Below are positions 12,331 through 24,542 of a stretch of DNA of 64,000 bases, piece by piece (the stretch's first letter is position 1; the number at the start of each line of letters is the position of its first letter). Both the position numbers and the translations under genes were made by a program. Source of the stretch: Sipunculus nudus (taxonomy: Eukaryota; Annelida; Sipuncula; Golfingiida; Sipunculidae); contig CM049307.1 in NCBI GenBank assembly GCA_026874595.1, positions 36,004,862 to 36,068,861 of the forward strand. The letters are read 5' to 3'. The notes beneath the pieces are model-generated. The model did not search any database. It saw only the letters and a program-made list of their open reading frames with translations, and was not told where the DNA came from.

Positions 12331-14683
12331 AATATACAGTGGGGATTATATAAATTAATTTTATTTTACAGTCTCCTTTAATAAAAATTAAGAATATTGG
12401 TAACGGTTCATCGACATGCAGAATGGTAGTCGGGTATAAAATGCTACCTTATTTTCACCTCGTTAGCGGTGGTTGATAATGAACACGCGGAGGAGGAACA
12501 GGTGTACTATAAATGAAGTACAGTTTCCTGTACAGCATGTAACCTTCTTCTGTATGCGTGAACTATATATATTTGCGTGTTTCATGTATGATTAAACAAC
12601 TACACAAACCGACAAGGCGTTTCTGCATTAGTACTAGTGGAACTGGTAATATTGCGTAATAAAAACCGCAGAAATAAGGGCACTACTTTATTTTAAAAGG
12701 AAATTAAGAAGAGCAAATTTCTCCCATGCAATTATAAATAGATTTTACCTCTTTAGCCCGATAGGCACACGGCTCATGAATATTTCACATATTAAAGAAC
12801 TGCTGTATGCTTTAAATGCTTTCATGGCTTCACGGCATGTGGTCACGTAACAGTAATCTGTTTGACAACCGCATGTTTATCTAGCTCTTGTACTACATAT
12901 CGCTCAAAGCGGGTATGGAGCTGCCGGGGGAAAGAAACTTGCATTTTGTGCACCTTGGTCCGCGTAACCTACCAGCGAGGCAAAACCGAGTTGCCTGGTT
13001 GCCACATCAAAGGTTTTATGGAAGTCCAAATCCGGGCTCGTGAGGACTTCAAGAGGGGCTGTTCACGCTGTAAAAAACGGTATTAACCCCACTTAGATAA
13101 GTGCGTTGTCAAACCTAGTCGTACCTGTGGTCTTATATCAGTTCCCACCGGGTTAGGAAAGCGTATATCACCAGGGTACTTAATTTTAGTTGCTGTTTCA
13201 GCTAACACCTTGAGCTGACGAAATGCCCCCGTTGGTGGGCGATTTGTTGCTACTTGTAAAGTACTATATGAATATATTTGTTCCAGTTTTGCCGCCCCCT
13301 GACCTCTGAGAGTTTGGCACTATAATTCTACACTTGAAACCACTTAGAGAAGTGAGATAAGATTATACAGGTGTTGGAACATACCTCGGCAGTGAGATTA
13401 AAACCGCGTCTACGCGATAAGACTTATTAAAATATCAAGTACACTCCGGGTCGACTGTTAATATATAGGTATGATACCAGTAGTACTCCGACAGGAGATG
13501 TCTATGATTTATATCATGTGTCACTTTTTATTCACAAGCCAGGTGATGAGTTTTCGAAAACGAGTCCATCAATATGCAAATACAGAGCAGCATGGTCACG
13601 TGATATAATACCGGACAATTTGCATATTATGAGATGTTTCCTGCAAATGTGGTATCTAAAATGCTATTTAAATTAAATATATAAGCCAAAATGGCCCTGC
13701 ATCGATGAACTTTTGAATGTATAGTCGTCGATGTGTTGTCAATAAATGCTTTAAGAAATGCTCAGTGTATATAAAAGTAAGGTGTTCACAACAGTTAATG
13801 TTTGGGACCAGTTAATGGACAGGTTTTGTCTGTGAATTTAACACCTGCGGCGGTCGTACGGCGTCTTAAATTAGATGCAGCCTCGTCCTTAACCTCGATT
13901 AAGATAACGATAAAGCCATAGACTTTTAAAGGAACACAATAAGCAGCTTTAAACATGTCTTTCTTCAGTGGGTTTAATTAAATGGTATAATTTGACTTGT
14001 GCATGTGTACACGGGGCAAGCTCATCATTCGATTATTGTGTTATTTTATCCGCTATTACGTTAATTTAATTTTCAATATTAAATACAATGATCAATGAAT
14101 TCAAAATTTAGTCTATAATTCAACAATGTAAACAATACAATAAACACCTCAAATGACATCTATTGGAGAAACCTGTTTTGCAAATAAGAATTTTTACACA
14201 AATTACACATAATGAATCATTAGAAATATAGTTTGACTATTGTGTGGCGTACTGCATGTATGTGTGTGCATGTGCAGTCCCTTAAAGCACTTATTGAAAA
14301 CCCGTGGGCGGGGGGTTGCGTTGGAACATAAAGACGTGTATATAAAGTTTGTGCGTGTGGGTAAATGCGTGTGTGCGCGAGTTTGTTTTGCACCAAATAA
14401 CCTTTGTTTTCATCCAGATCGAGCGATCGGACGACATGCGTGGCTGTTATAAAAAAGACGAACCTCTTCAGGCTGAGCTGTGGTGCAGCTGGCCGCACCA
14501 TGTCAGTTTAATGAAGTCTCTTGACTCGACATATGTAGAACTCGTGTGCATTCCGCCGGAAGAGGTCCATGTAGGTGAAATACAAGAAATGTTCAAGGTC
14601 ACAAAACACGCACAACACAGCGGAGAGGGTTTTTTTTTTGTAAAACGCAGCTGCTCGTCAAAGTTAAAGGTGGTTGTTGTTTT

Positions 14684-14686
<3 letters not shown>
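12331..14686. other. Non-coding DNA, no gene recognised
   Basis: AT-rich with short mixed-composition stretches. Frames near 12862-13086 and 14220-14501 are short and unlike known proteins. Confidence 0.6.
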
Positions 14687-14737
<51 letters not shown>

Positions 14738-14757
14738 GACAGAGAGAGAGAGAGAGG
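14687..14757 (+). repeat. (GA)n / (GACA)n purine-rich microsatellite
   Basis: AG run, then five or so GACA units, then AG again. Open frames on both strands through it are artefacts (RERERERE on plus, SLSLSLSL on minus). Confidence 0.97.
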
Positions 14758-17700
14758 AGCTGAGAAAATATCAGTAATATTCAATATATTTTACATATAT
14801 GCATCGTATTTAACATATATTTTGCATTATTATATACAGTGTTTCATTAATTAAAAAAAAGGCATGATTATGGTAAATCCGAAAAGTGTCTTTTTACACA
14901 TCCCAGTGCGGTATGATTTGTTGCTGAGTTGGGTTCTTATGAGAAAATATGCACATAAGTTGGGCGCCTTTGCTCATCCTATAACAAACATTAACGTGGG
15001 CTAAGGCGATCTGCAATTAAGAGAAATAATTTTATCAAATCGACTATTGTCGTAATAAAAAATTGATGAAGACTATCCATCTTCATTATATCCTTCGCTA
15101 TACCGTCATTATTTGTCGATGGTTTAAGTGCTATAGATGGAAAACAAGCTGTGCGTGCAAGGACAGTAGAACCAGTGCTTACGCGCGCGTAGTCACCTCT
15201 CTATCACGGCCAGTCCCACGATATAAGGTCATTTCGTAGTCCCGTTTTGATCCCCTGCGAACAGCGACTCATATATATACATTAAAAGCCACATCTCTTA
15301 TAAGTTTCTTTTTCTTACACCTTAACCAGATTTCATAAACCCGCACAAAACAAAACATTTTATTCTTCTTTAAACTTCAAGTATATATGAATGTGTGTTA
15401 TACACACGCGTATGTCTGAGGTTGAGCACTGAATGACCTCAGCTTACACCTCGTTAAGTGACGACCCACTGTTGATATACACGATATACTAATGAACTTA
15501 GTCAGTAGCAGTTGGTAACATGTCTACAGAGAGTCGTAAACAACATGTAAACTTCTTATCTGAGGAATATATCGCCAGAATTCTCATAAGCAGTGACACT
15601 GTGATATAAAACACAAATTGATTTAATAACATCACTTCATTTTCTAAATACTTTGAATATTTCAGACTTTTTCATGGCACTCGTAATTTAACTTAATAGA
15701 ATGGACTTTTTAATACCAAAATATACCGGCGCGGCGTGACACGGTTGCTCGGCCTTATCTGTTGGGAGCGGATGTGGCAGGCAAAGGCCAGGCTGGAGAA
15801 TTGTTCTTTGGGCAAAACAAACACAAACCGATGCACGTCGTGGAGACAGCTGAGAGATGCTGAAGCTGAGCATATGTTCGTCAAGAACTCGTTCACGTTT
15901 CCATTCTGGTTTATCGTATACAGACCGCCTAATTAAGTGGCAGGTGATATTTAATTCTTCTTGTATCCGTATTATATACAACCCTGAACAAGCCGGAGGT
16001 GGCGCAAAAAACTGCTCGGGGATGAGCATCTGGGAGCCATACGTCAAACTGTCGGGTTTCTGCTTTCCTACGTATTGTTTGTTTGATTTACAAGCAGGTG
16101 CTACATATGTTTCGTATATATATATCAACAGGAAAACTTCATTAGTGTTAAACACACGTGTGCTTTATACCTGTGTGCCGTGGACTTGTATACAGGACAC
16201 GCACGGCTATACACGAGGCCCACCCGTCTGGTGTTAGCACGGGCCAAAACGTTTACCATATTTCATCTTGGTTAACTCTTTGTTGGGGACATGTCATTAA
16301 TAATGACAAGATGAGTGGGCCAGCCATGGACGGCTCCCATTCCCTCGTGCCACGCGATTTTGCCATCACTCCTGTCCTGTAATTACGTATATGTATAAAG
16401 TATGTATGGTGTACAACACAGGATGGCATTCTTTATAACCTCATCTTTAAGTTGTTGCCGTGCATACCGCTCCGTCAGTCGTCTATCTGTTCCTAACCCC
16501 TCAGAAGTAGGTAGACTATTCCAAAAATGTCGCTTATTGCGTATATATTGCCCGCTACATTCGTAATGTGACTTGATCTGTTTACATATTTGTGTGGGGA
16601 CTGTTGTTAAAAAACCACATAAAATCAAGAAAATTCCATGCATCTTGTTGGGCATTGCATCATATGATATATGAACAGTCAAAATACTGTTTTATATAAA
16701 TATGTGTGTATGTGCATGTTTTTGTGTAAATGTCATGTTCGAAGAAATTCTGTCTCGACCTCAGAAATAAACTATATATATATAGGGACACGATTTCACA
16801 TAAATATTCAAATCATATATCACATAAATCATATGAACTTTTTTATAGTAAGTATAATAAATGTTCAAATAATGACGTTTGTATTAACATCCGAAATAAA
16901 CTTGTAAAATCTATATTTTAAAATAGAGAACAGGCCCTCTCACGACTATAAGTACATACGTGTATTAGAATATTGAACCAGACGTTATCATGGCATGCAT
17001 AGAACAGTTTTCTGTAAAAAGCTCACAGCTTGCATGCAAGCATGCACACCATAATATCATTCGATTTCTCTGCCCGCGATTTAGTCGCTCCCGCATCAGT
17101 TCAGCCTGAAACCGATCGTGTGATCTGGGCGCGTTTTTTTATGCGCTTCTCGTGGACCGCGTGACCTGCCGATATTCCGGAGATCAGTTTCGCTCTGTGG
17201 CATATCCGATTTGGGGCGAGGCTGCGGATCAATAAGGGATCAAGGGGACAAGTCTAATACTGTATAAGCTTCCTTCCATGTCAGTGGGACACAAGCGAAC
17301 CTTTAAGTTTATAGAGAGCTTCCACCTTGGGGAGCGTCTTTGAGATCTAACCAGAGCAATCAATGGCAGACGACAAATTGAGGACCACGCCCTGGTTTTC
17401 CCGCGTATATTAGTCCGTAAATTGGTCGGTTTGCTGCATGATCGCAAATCATGAAATGGGCATGACTCATCCAAAATCACATGTTGCATTCACTCTGTAC
17501 GCCAAATGGAATGATGGGAAATTTAATTGACCGATTCAAGGCATAATCCTGCCATGTGAATAACCGCCCATCACAGCAGAAAATGAAGATTTATCGATCT
17601 TTACGTAAAATACGGAAAATTTTATATCTTCCGTCAAAATCACGTGTTTCTCCCAATGGTAACATGGTAATCAACAATTCGGTAATTATAAAAAATGGAT

Positions 17701-19000
17701 ATTAACAAAAGAAGGTGTAACCCTCCTCAATCATGTAAAATACAAAAATAATTTGAATCAATCCGACAGGGGGGCCTCATTCATTCCGGAGTGTCTGTTT
17801 CAGACACTTTATTTAATAGCATTAAATTTGCTTTATTTAGATTTCACGTCAGTAACGCAAGGCCACTGTTGAATTTAGAATTATCTATATGACAAATATT
17901 TATATTTAATCATTAGTTTTTTATGTCTATCAAACCCTATTTGCCTAATTATATATATAAACGGTAATTTTATAATATAACATTTAAATACTTTTATTTA
18001 CGGTACAATAATTTTCAAATGTATATTTAACTCTAAGACACCTGCCAGAAAGCCAGTGAATGCATTTAGGCACTATCCGGAAGCCGTGCAAATATATTTA
18101 TTTAAATCAATTTGTGCATGGCATTTTATGTTATTAAATCTTATGAGAATATTTGATAAAACGATATATTTGATAAAACGATGTTTTTCAATAAATGTCA
18201 ACAATGGGACCTTTCCCTTTTTTCATAGCTTCTGTTACGTATTGACGCATATATAAATTTGGCAATTTAACATTTATCACCGCATTTTTTTATTCTCTTT
18301 CTCGGAGATATGCGCACTTAAAAGGGCTAATCATGCAGCACCATATGCATGATACATGTTCACTAATTACAGCATTTATATTTAATGACCCAATCATCTT
18401 TATACAGCAGTTTAGATCATGCAGCTTTTCTGCATTTGACATTATTAGTTTAATCTCTTATTGTGATCCGCCTAGGAGATCAAAGCAACTGGAGCTTGGT
18501 CCATCGGGAGCGATGAAGCATACATTGGCAATGACCCACACGGATCCGACACATCAGCATATGCGTTAGTTTACGAGCCGCTTCAAAGTTAACCTTTGAC
18601 CTAGGTCTGTATCCATGACGCATCCCAATAACATCCATCATAACCATGGCATGACAATTGTCATCTGGTGATGGTTAGAAGGGCTTGCACGCGTCCTCGT
18701 TCCCAGGTCACATCGCGCGGAGCAAGGCGCATGGCGGAGGAAACAACGGGTTGTACAATAACATGTATACAACCCTCTCACTCATTTTGATGAAATTATA
18801 TACATCAACTCTAAATAAAACCTTGACTCTTAATGCTGTGCTTCTTTTTTATAGTTTAAGCCCCTGTTTGACATTCATATCAGTTATTTAGTAGAACCTT
18901 TGAAGACTTAATTGGCATAAATGTGCATGTGCAACGTGGCTGTTTACCTCTAGCTCTCGTTGTTCCCATATACAGTGGCGGTCTTATTTTAGAGGATTTA

Positions 19001-19002
<2 letters not shown>
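14758..19002. other. Non-coding DNA, no gene recognised
   Basis: The 155-codon minus frame at 15688-16155 and the 99-codon minus frame at 16383-16682 have no recognisable family; the latter is discussed as a finding. The rest is AT-rich spacer. Confidence 0.55.
17028..17041. repeat. 14-bp perfect palindrome GCTTGCATGCAAGC
   Basis: A perfect palindrome in a CATGCATG-rich neighbourhood. No function is assigned. Confidence 0.7.

Positions 19003-19057
<55 letters not shown>
19003..19057. repeat. (TA)n microsatellite
   Basis: Pure AT dinucleotide run. Confidence 0.97.
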
Positions 19058-19060
<3 letters not shown>

Positions 19061-21229
19061 TTTTCGTGCAAATATGTTAAAGCAATTGGGCCGGATATAT
19101 AATAGCTTTACTGGTTTACTCATGCGTAATCAGAAGTTAGTTTATAAAATATATGCGGTTTTATGATTTATGTGCAATTTGTGATGCATATTGAAATAAA
19201 GGCGGCCGTCCAATATCTTTTTTTTTTAAATATAAACGCTTATTTTAGCGTTGTTGTCTGCACGCCAGTGATATAACAAAGATATTTAGATATTACTGAT
19301 TTTCCGCACTACATAGTACATACCCAGATCCTCAAAAGCATGCTGGTATATATGCAAAATGCCCACAGGGTATCTAGCATGCAGTCCCCGGCCTCTGTGC
19401 CACATACAAGTTTATTTATATACACTATACATTAGGAGATACCTGGTGTATGTAATTATAAAAATCTGCAGAATAATACCATCATATTAAGTTGACGCGG
19501 ACAGTTCCATTAACACTATTGTTTAAAGAGTTAAATGTTTAAGCATGCGGAACAGCACAAGCCGCCTTATGCTGTGATTCTCTTAAAAAAAGAGCATTTA
19601 TTCTCCGGCTGAAGCAAAGAGTTCATCGCTAACCTTTGATGTTTAGGAAGTCTATGGGATCATCTGTTTGATCTTTTGTGAGAATAACAGTCAAGTGTTC
19701 AGCTGACAAAAGCCTTTTCCAGTTTTACTGCCACTGAAAAACAACAACACACTAGCATTTGTCATAAACCAGCTCTGACAGCTATCAGCTGTACTTGATT
19801 ATAAAAGATACGGACACCAAAGCAAGTTTTTTCATGATGTTAACAACAAATGACGTATTTGCCCGCAATGCACCCGAGGGGGCCTGAGTCTCGTACACAT
19901 GTGACCGGTAAAATGAGGCTTCCAATTAGTCATCCAATTTTCTCTACACTATTTGGTTTTATTTGAACCACGACACCCCAAAAACTACATAAACTGCAAC
20001 CATAACAGCATATGCTTATAAAGTATCATCTGCGCGTGCGCGTTGTCATAGAAGCAGCTGCGCACGCGCACAAAAGAGAGATTGACTTTTTGAAAAGCGG
20101 ATGTGAGCATCTACACGTAATTTGTTAAAGACAACGAGCACAAAAATACTGCTCTGAAGGGAAACGTGGTAAAAACTTTGTAAAAAGGGGGACGCAGAAA
20201 ACCCGGAGGTGACAAATGAAAACGAAAAGCGGAAAGGACAGCGTCATATGGGATAGTGATAAAATAATACTTACTGCACTGCCGTAATTAATGGGCAGTG
20301 AAAGAGATCAAGGCAGATGGATGAGCAAAAGGTGATTAAATGATGTGACAGAAACCAAGGAAATGAGAACAAGCAGGTTCTGTGCAATGACGGGGAAAAA
20401 AATATGACTCGTCCTCAAACCCACATGCACAGGCACAAACACACTTTCCAGCGTAGGCATATACCGGTACTTTGATCAACTTAGTCTTATACACAAAAAT
20501 ATAGATTCAAATCATTATATATTAACTGATAACAAATGATTTTATTCCATATTTTTATCTTTATTTTATCAGATCAACCAAATACCGTGACATTGCATTG
20601 TTTTCTGTTTGTATAAAGGAACTAGTATATGAAAATATTTTACTGAGTAATTTCATGTACATATGTTTTATCAATGTGAAGAAAGAAATAAAAAGTCTCG
20701 ACTTGGTAATTTATTTTGTCAAAGTAGTCGTTTTTCCCTAAAATGAACGTTTTGTGCATGTGCGAAAATCCCATCAAGCATGGTTGATTTTAATTCCAGT
20801 ATATGTATTCTTTAAAAATTTTTCAAGTAAGTTCGGCATGAACCTTAATCTCTATATATTATACAAGTGCTTTCTGCTTTCTCATGCACATAAACATTCA
20901 CACAAAGACAGGTGTCTGAGTGTACAGCGCATGGCTTCACCGACAATATTGGTCTATACAGAGGTGGGTGCCCTGGGACCAGACAGGGCTAGGTCTGTTC
21001 AGACTGATAAGAGCTTATAGTAATAGCCAGGACAGGAAGGTCATGGAACCCGGGGTAATTAATGGATAAACCAGATATAAAGGTCAGATTCCACCTGTGG
21101 CTGCACTTGTGGCAGTTAGAATGAAGTAGTGGTGATTGGTCAAAGGCGAGCTCATCGTCATGGCGACACCTGGCGCGGCATAAAGAGAGCATGTCACTTT
21201 GATTCAGTAATCTGGACAGGTGCAACGTT
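19058..21229. other. Non-coding DNA, no gene recognised
   Basis: AT-rich, with the GC-rich inverted repeat at 20031-20070 the only distinct structure. Confidence 0.6.
20031..20070. repeat. GC-rich inverted repeat with NRF1-like arms
   Basis: TGCGCGTGCGC (20031-20041) and GCGCACGCGCA (20060-20070) are perfect 11-bp reverse complements separated by 18 nt. Each arm carries an NRF1-like GCGCGTGCGC core. It could be a paired binding site or a stem-loop; it stands out from its AT-rich surroundings. Confidence 0.6.
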
Positions 21230-21530
21230 CACACGTGATTCATATAAATGGTAAAAAATAGGACCCGCACACACACACAGACTTGCATGGTAAATGGTAA
21301 AAAACAGGACACACACATACACACACAGTGGCAGGCACGATTCACGTAAATGGTAAAATAGGAAACACACACACATTGGCGGGCATGATTTAAGTAGAAT
21401 TAAAAAAAAAGAACCCATGGATACACCTACACTTAATGGCAGGCTTGATTCACGTAAATGGTAATCTAATTGAACACATACACATTGACAGGCATCATTC
21501 ACGTAAATAGTAAACAAGGGACCCATGGGT
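21230..21530. repeat. Minisatellite, unit about 60-65 bp, left part
   Basis: Units start with (G)ATTCA(C/T)GTAAATGGTAA, followed by A-rich sequence, (A)GGACCC or GGACAC, a CACACACA stretch and a GGCAGGC(A/T)(C/T) end. Copies begin near 21236, 21286, 21340, 21386, 21449 and 21497. One related copy pair reappears at 23930-24005, on the other side of the larger array. Confidence 0.8.
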
Positions 21531-21879
21531 CACTGTGCTCAGCTGAAGTTGACCTTGAAGGTAAAAATCTAAAATAATATCAAATGGAATTAAAGTGTAA
21601 TTGGAAGAGGTAATATAGGCCATGGTTGGTTTATATGATTGGTTTGTATTGATGAGCAAGAAATTGTTGAAGATAATATTTTGTGACCTGACCATGTGTT
21701 TCCAAATGTTGAAACTGAAGCATGTTTGTACTATTTATTACTACAGTTTGTACTATTACCCTGAGCATTAGTTAGCTTTTTGATTAACTGCTGACATTTC
21801 AGTAGTTTACACATTTGTTCAATTGAATCAATTTTTTTATAATATATATTATTAAATATACGTATTTTTTATTTTATGA

Positions 21880-23840
21880 AATGTATACAGTTGAAATATA
21901 ACTAATGTTCCCAGTCCACTGCGGATGAAAGGACTTGGTGATGGTAGGGGGAGGGGGGATGGTTACAACATTTCTGTATTATTATAGTGTATATACATAG
22001 GATTTTCACTTAATTCAACAATGCTTAAAAGATAAAAAAAGTTCATTCATAATTACTTAATGTTTAAAAAAAAGGACAGACAGACTGGTAGACAAACAAA
22101 GCTGATAATATATGAAGTTTCAATTATTTCTTAATTTATTTAAAGTTTAACATCTGCAATAATACACAACTGAATATATAATTTGCTTTCAAATTTCAGA
22201 CTTAAATAGCTTAGTTCCAAACACATACAGCATATGAAAGTTATTTCAACAGTGCTTATAGGAAAAATGTCATAATTAATATATATTAATAATAACGGAG
22301 AGATGATGGACAGAGCTGATCACTTTAAGAATATGGCAATAATAAGGCAAGAATATGTTTCAATAAGATCTTGATTTTTTCTAATCCTATTATTTTTTTT
22401 TAATTAAATAAATTTTTACACATTTGCAATAAAACTAATGTCCCAGTGCATAGGAAACAATGGCAGCTGGGGGGGGGGGGGGGGATATGGTGGGATTAAC
22501 AACACTTCTGCATATATACATACAGGGCAAACAAAGCCTGATCTTCAATTCTGCTAAGGCAGGAAAATAATGAACAAATGTTTGTATTAGATCCTCATTT
22601 TTTTATCACATTTTTTTATCATAAGTTAATATTTCTATACATTTCCAATATAACATATATATCTGAATATAAAAATTGATTCATAATTCTAAATTGCATC
22701 TCCATAAATCTCAATCTTGTCAGACAACACCACATCTTGCATACAAATGTTTATTTATTTTTTTACCACAAAAATAAATTTGCATAACAATAAATATTTA
22801 AAAATAATACTTGATTCAGATTTCACAATTTTAAATTGTGCCTTTATTTATCCATAATTTGCTTCATATTATATAAATTTAAGCATACTGATGGGTTTAA
22901 TTATATTTGTTAAATCAGTGAAAAGAAAATTGATTTATTTAAAAATTCTACATTATTACACAACATGACATCTTCTGGATTACACCTTGAATTACTTTAT
23001 CAAGGAAAGTTTTTGTATATTGCATATTGAATTAAGGAGATACAGTGAAAACAATAACAATTACTGCATAACACTTGATGGGTTGGGTTTGCGGGGGGGG
23101 GGGGGGGATTGGGGTGAGGATATGAGAATAACTTTACACCTGTCACAGCAGGGGATCTCCCCGAGTGACTGTATAGCAAATCAGAAACCTTGGCATAGCT
23201 GACTTCCAGTGACCTGGAGTGGAACCCTGCATCTTGACAAAGCAAATGACTACAATAGAGCTCAAGAAAAAATCAATAACTTGCCTTATTTTCAAGCTTT
23301 TATTTTCAAATTTCAGATTTATACAAATTAAATACTTATTTTTACATGCTGTGAAAATTTAGTACTTACATGAAAAAAACGTGCCATGGTCAAAGTTAGG
23401 CAAAATTTAAGGTATTGATTTTATTTTTTTATGCTGATAACTTAAAAAATTTACAAAATTCAGATCTAATTTTGGGTTAACAATTGAATCTTAATTAAAC
23501 AAAGTTTATACTTGGGAAAATAGTCTATAGTTTCAAAATTATTCATGTTAAGTGAGTAAATATTTTTCCTGATTTTTTACAAAGTCCATTATGTTCGGGC
23601 CCATAACTTGGAGATCACTTCTTGTAAATATTAAGAAAAACAGATAAGTGGTGTTGATATTAGGTAGTCCTGAAGTGTGATAATAGGTTTAAATGAAAAT
23701 TTGAGGTTTTTCCTAAATATCTCGAAGGAACGAAGTCATATTGACCCAACCTTCGGTATGGTAGAAAATTTGGGGACATCTAACAGTATGCCGAATTTTG
23801 GATTCATAGGTCTAACGGCTTCAGAACGTGCCAGTCTATA
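21880..23840. repeat. Large degenerate tandem array with poly-G blocks
   Basis: ACTAATGT(T)CCCAGT recurs at about 21900 and 22433. A G-rich block follows each of three homologous segments: 21946-21959, 22469-22484 and 23093-23107. The spacing suggests units of about 520-620 bp. Sub-repeats carry ACAAA(G)C(C)TGAT and long AT-rich stretches. The right part (about 23280-23840) is a different, lower-copy sequence that runs into the terminal module. No protein-coding frame is convincing. Confidence 0.65.
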
Positions 23841-23905
23841 ACGACGGACAGACGGACGGATGGACGACGGACAATGGACCACGACTATAGCTCAGATGAC
23901 TTATA
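23841..23905 (+). repeat. Terminal module of the 21.9-23.8 kb array
   Basis: GACGGACAGACGGACGG, then ATGGACGACGGACAA, ten bases, then CTATAGCTCAGATGA. This matches the module at 10809-10880 in order and spacing. It marks both arrays as ending in the same type of sequence. Confidence 0.75.
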
Positions 23906-23929
23906 GTCAGCACGTAATATGGTTATATT

Positions 23930-24005
23930 CATGTAGAATTTAAAAAAAAGAACACACCGCACACATGCACACTCTCATGATTCATGTAAATATTAAAAAA
24001 ATAGG
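23930..24005. repeat. Minisatellite, right part
   Basis: Two copies of the 21230-21530 unit (TTCATGTA..., AAAAAAAGAACACAC, CACACATGCACAC, GATTCATGTAAAT). They directly follow the terminal module, so the large array appears to sit inside the minisatellite. Confidence 0.65.
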
Positions 24006-24477
24006 GTTCACTTTTGTACCTTTTTTATAGTTCATTACTGACAGCTAGATAAGTCACTGTCATCTCATTTCGGTAATATTTGATGGAACAGAATCTTGAT
24101 TTTCACCATCGCCAACTCTGTCCATTGAAACATGTACTTTCACAATCACTTTGTTTGTAATTTTACATATTTCCTCCTACAATGAACACGTGACCCCACA
24201 AACTAAGTATATATATCAGCGTATATTTTTGTTCTTGAGCTTCGAGTATATATTATTAATCAAATAAAAGTCGTTCAGAAATGTAATCTGATATAATGGC
24301 AAGCTCCAGCAATTATTTGTTGACAATTTGAAGTCTTTTTTGGAAGTTATTGTCATATACGTTAACGCGTTGATTTCTACAGCAGACTTCCGCAATTGCG
24401 CACAACTGCACACGGGACTCGGCACATCGTCATAAATTTCTTTTGGACTTGGGATACGTTTACATGCACGGTATAGG

Positions 24478-24480
<3 letters not shown>

Positions 24481-24538
<58 letters not shown>

Positions 24539-24542
24539 TATA
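24481..24542. repeat. (TA)n microsatellite
   Basis: Nearly pure TA run with one ACAT interruption near its right end. Confidence 0.97.

Noticed and set aside
14349-14784. 142-codon plus and 61-codon minus frames
   Set aside because: Their C- or N-terminal parts are (GA)n translations (RERERE/SLSLSL). The remainder matches nothing known.
15688-16155. 155-codon minus frame, one of the longest
   Set aside because: No recognisable motif, overlapped by several other frames on both strands, no splice or start context.
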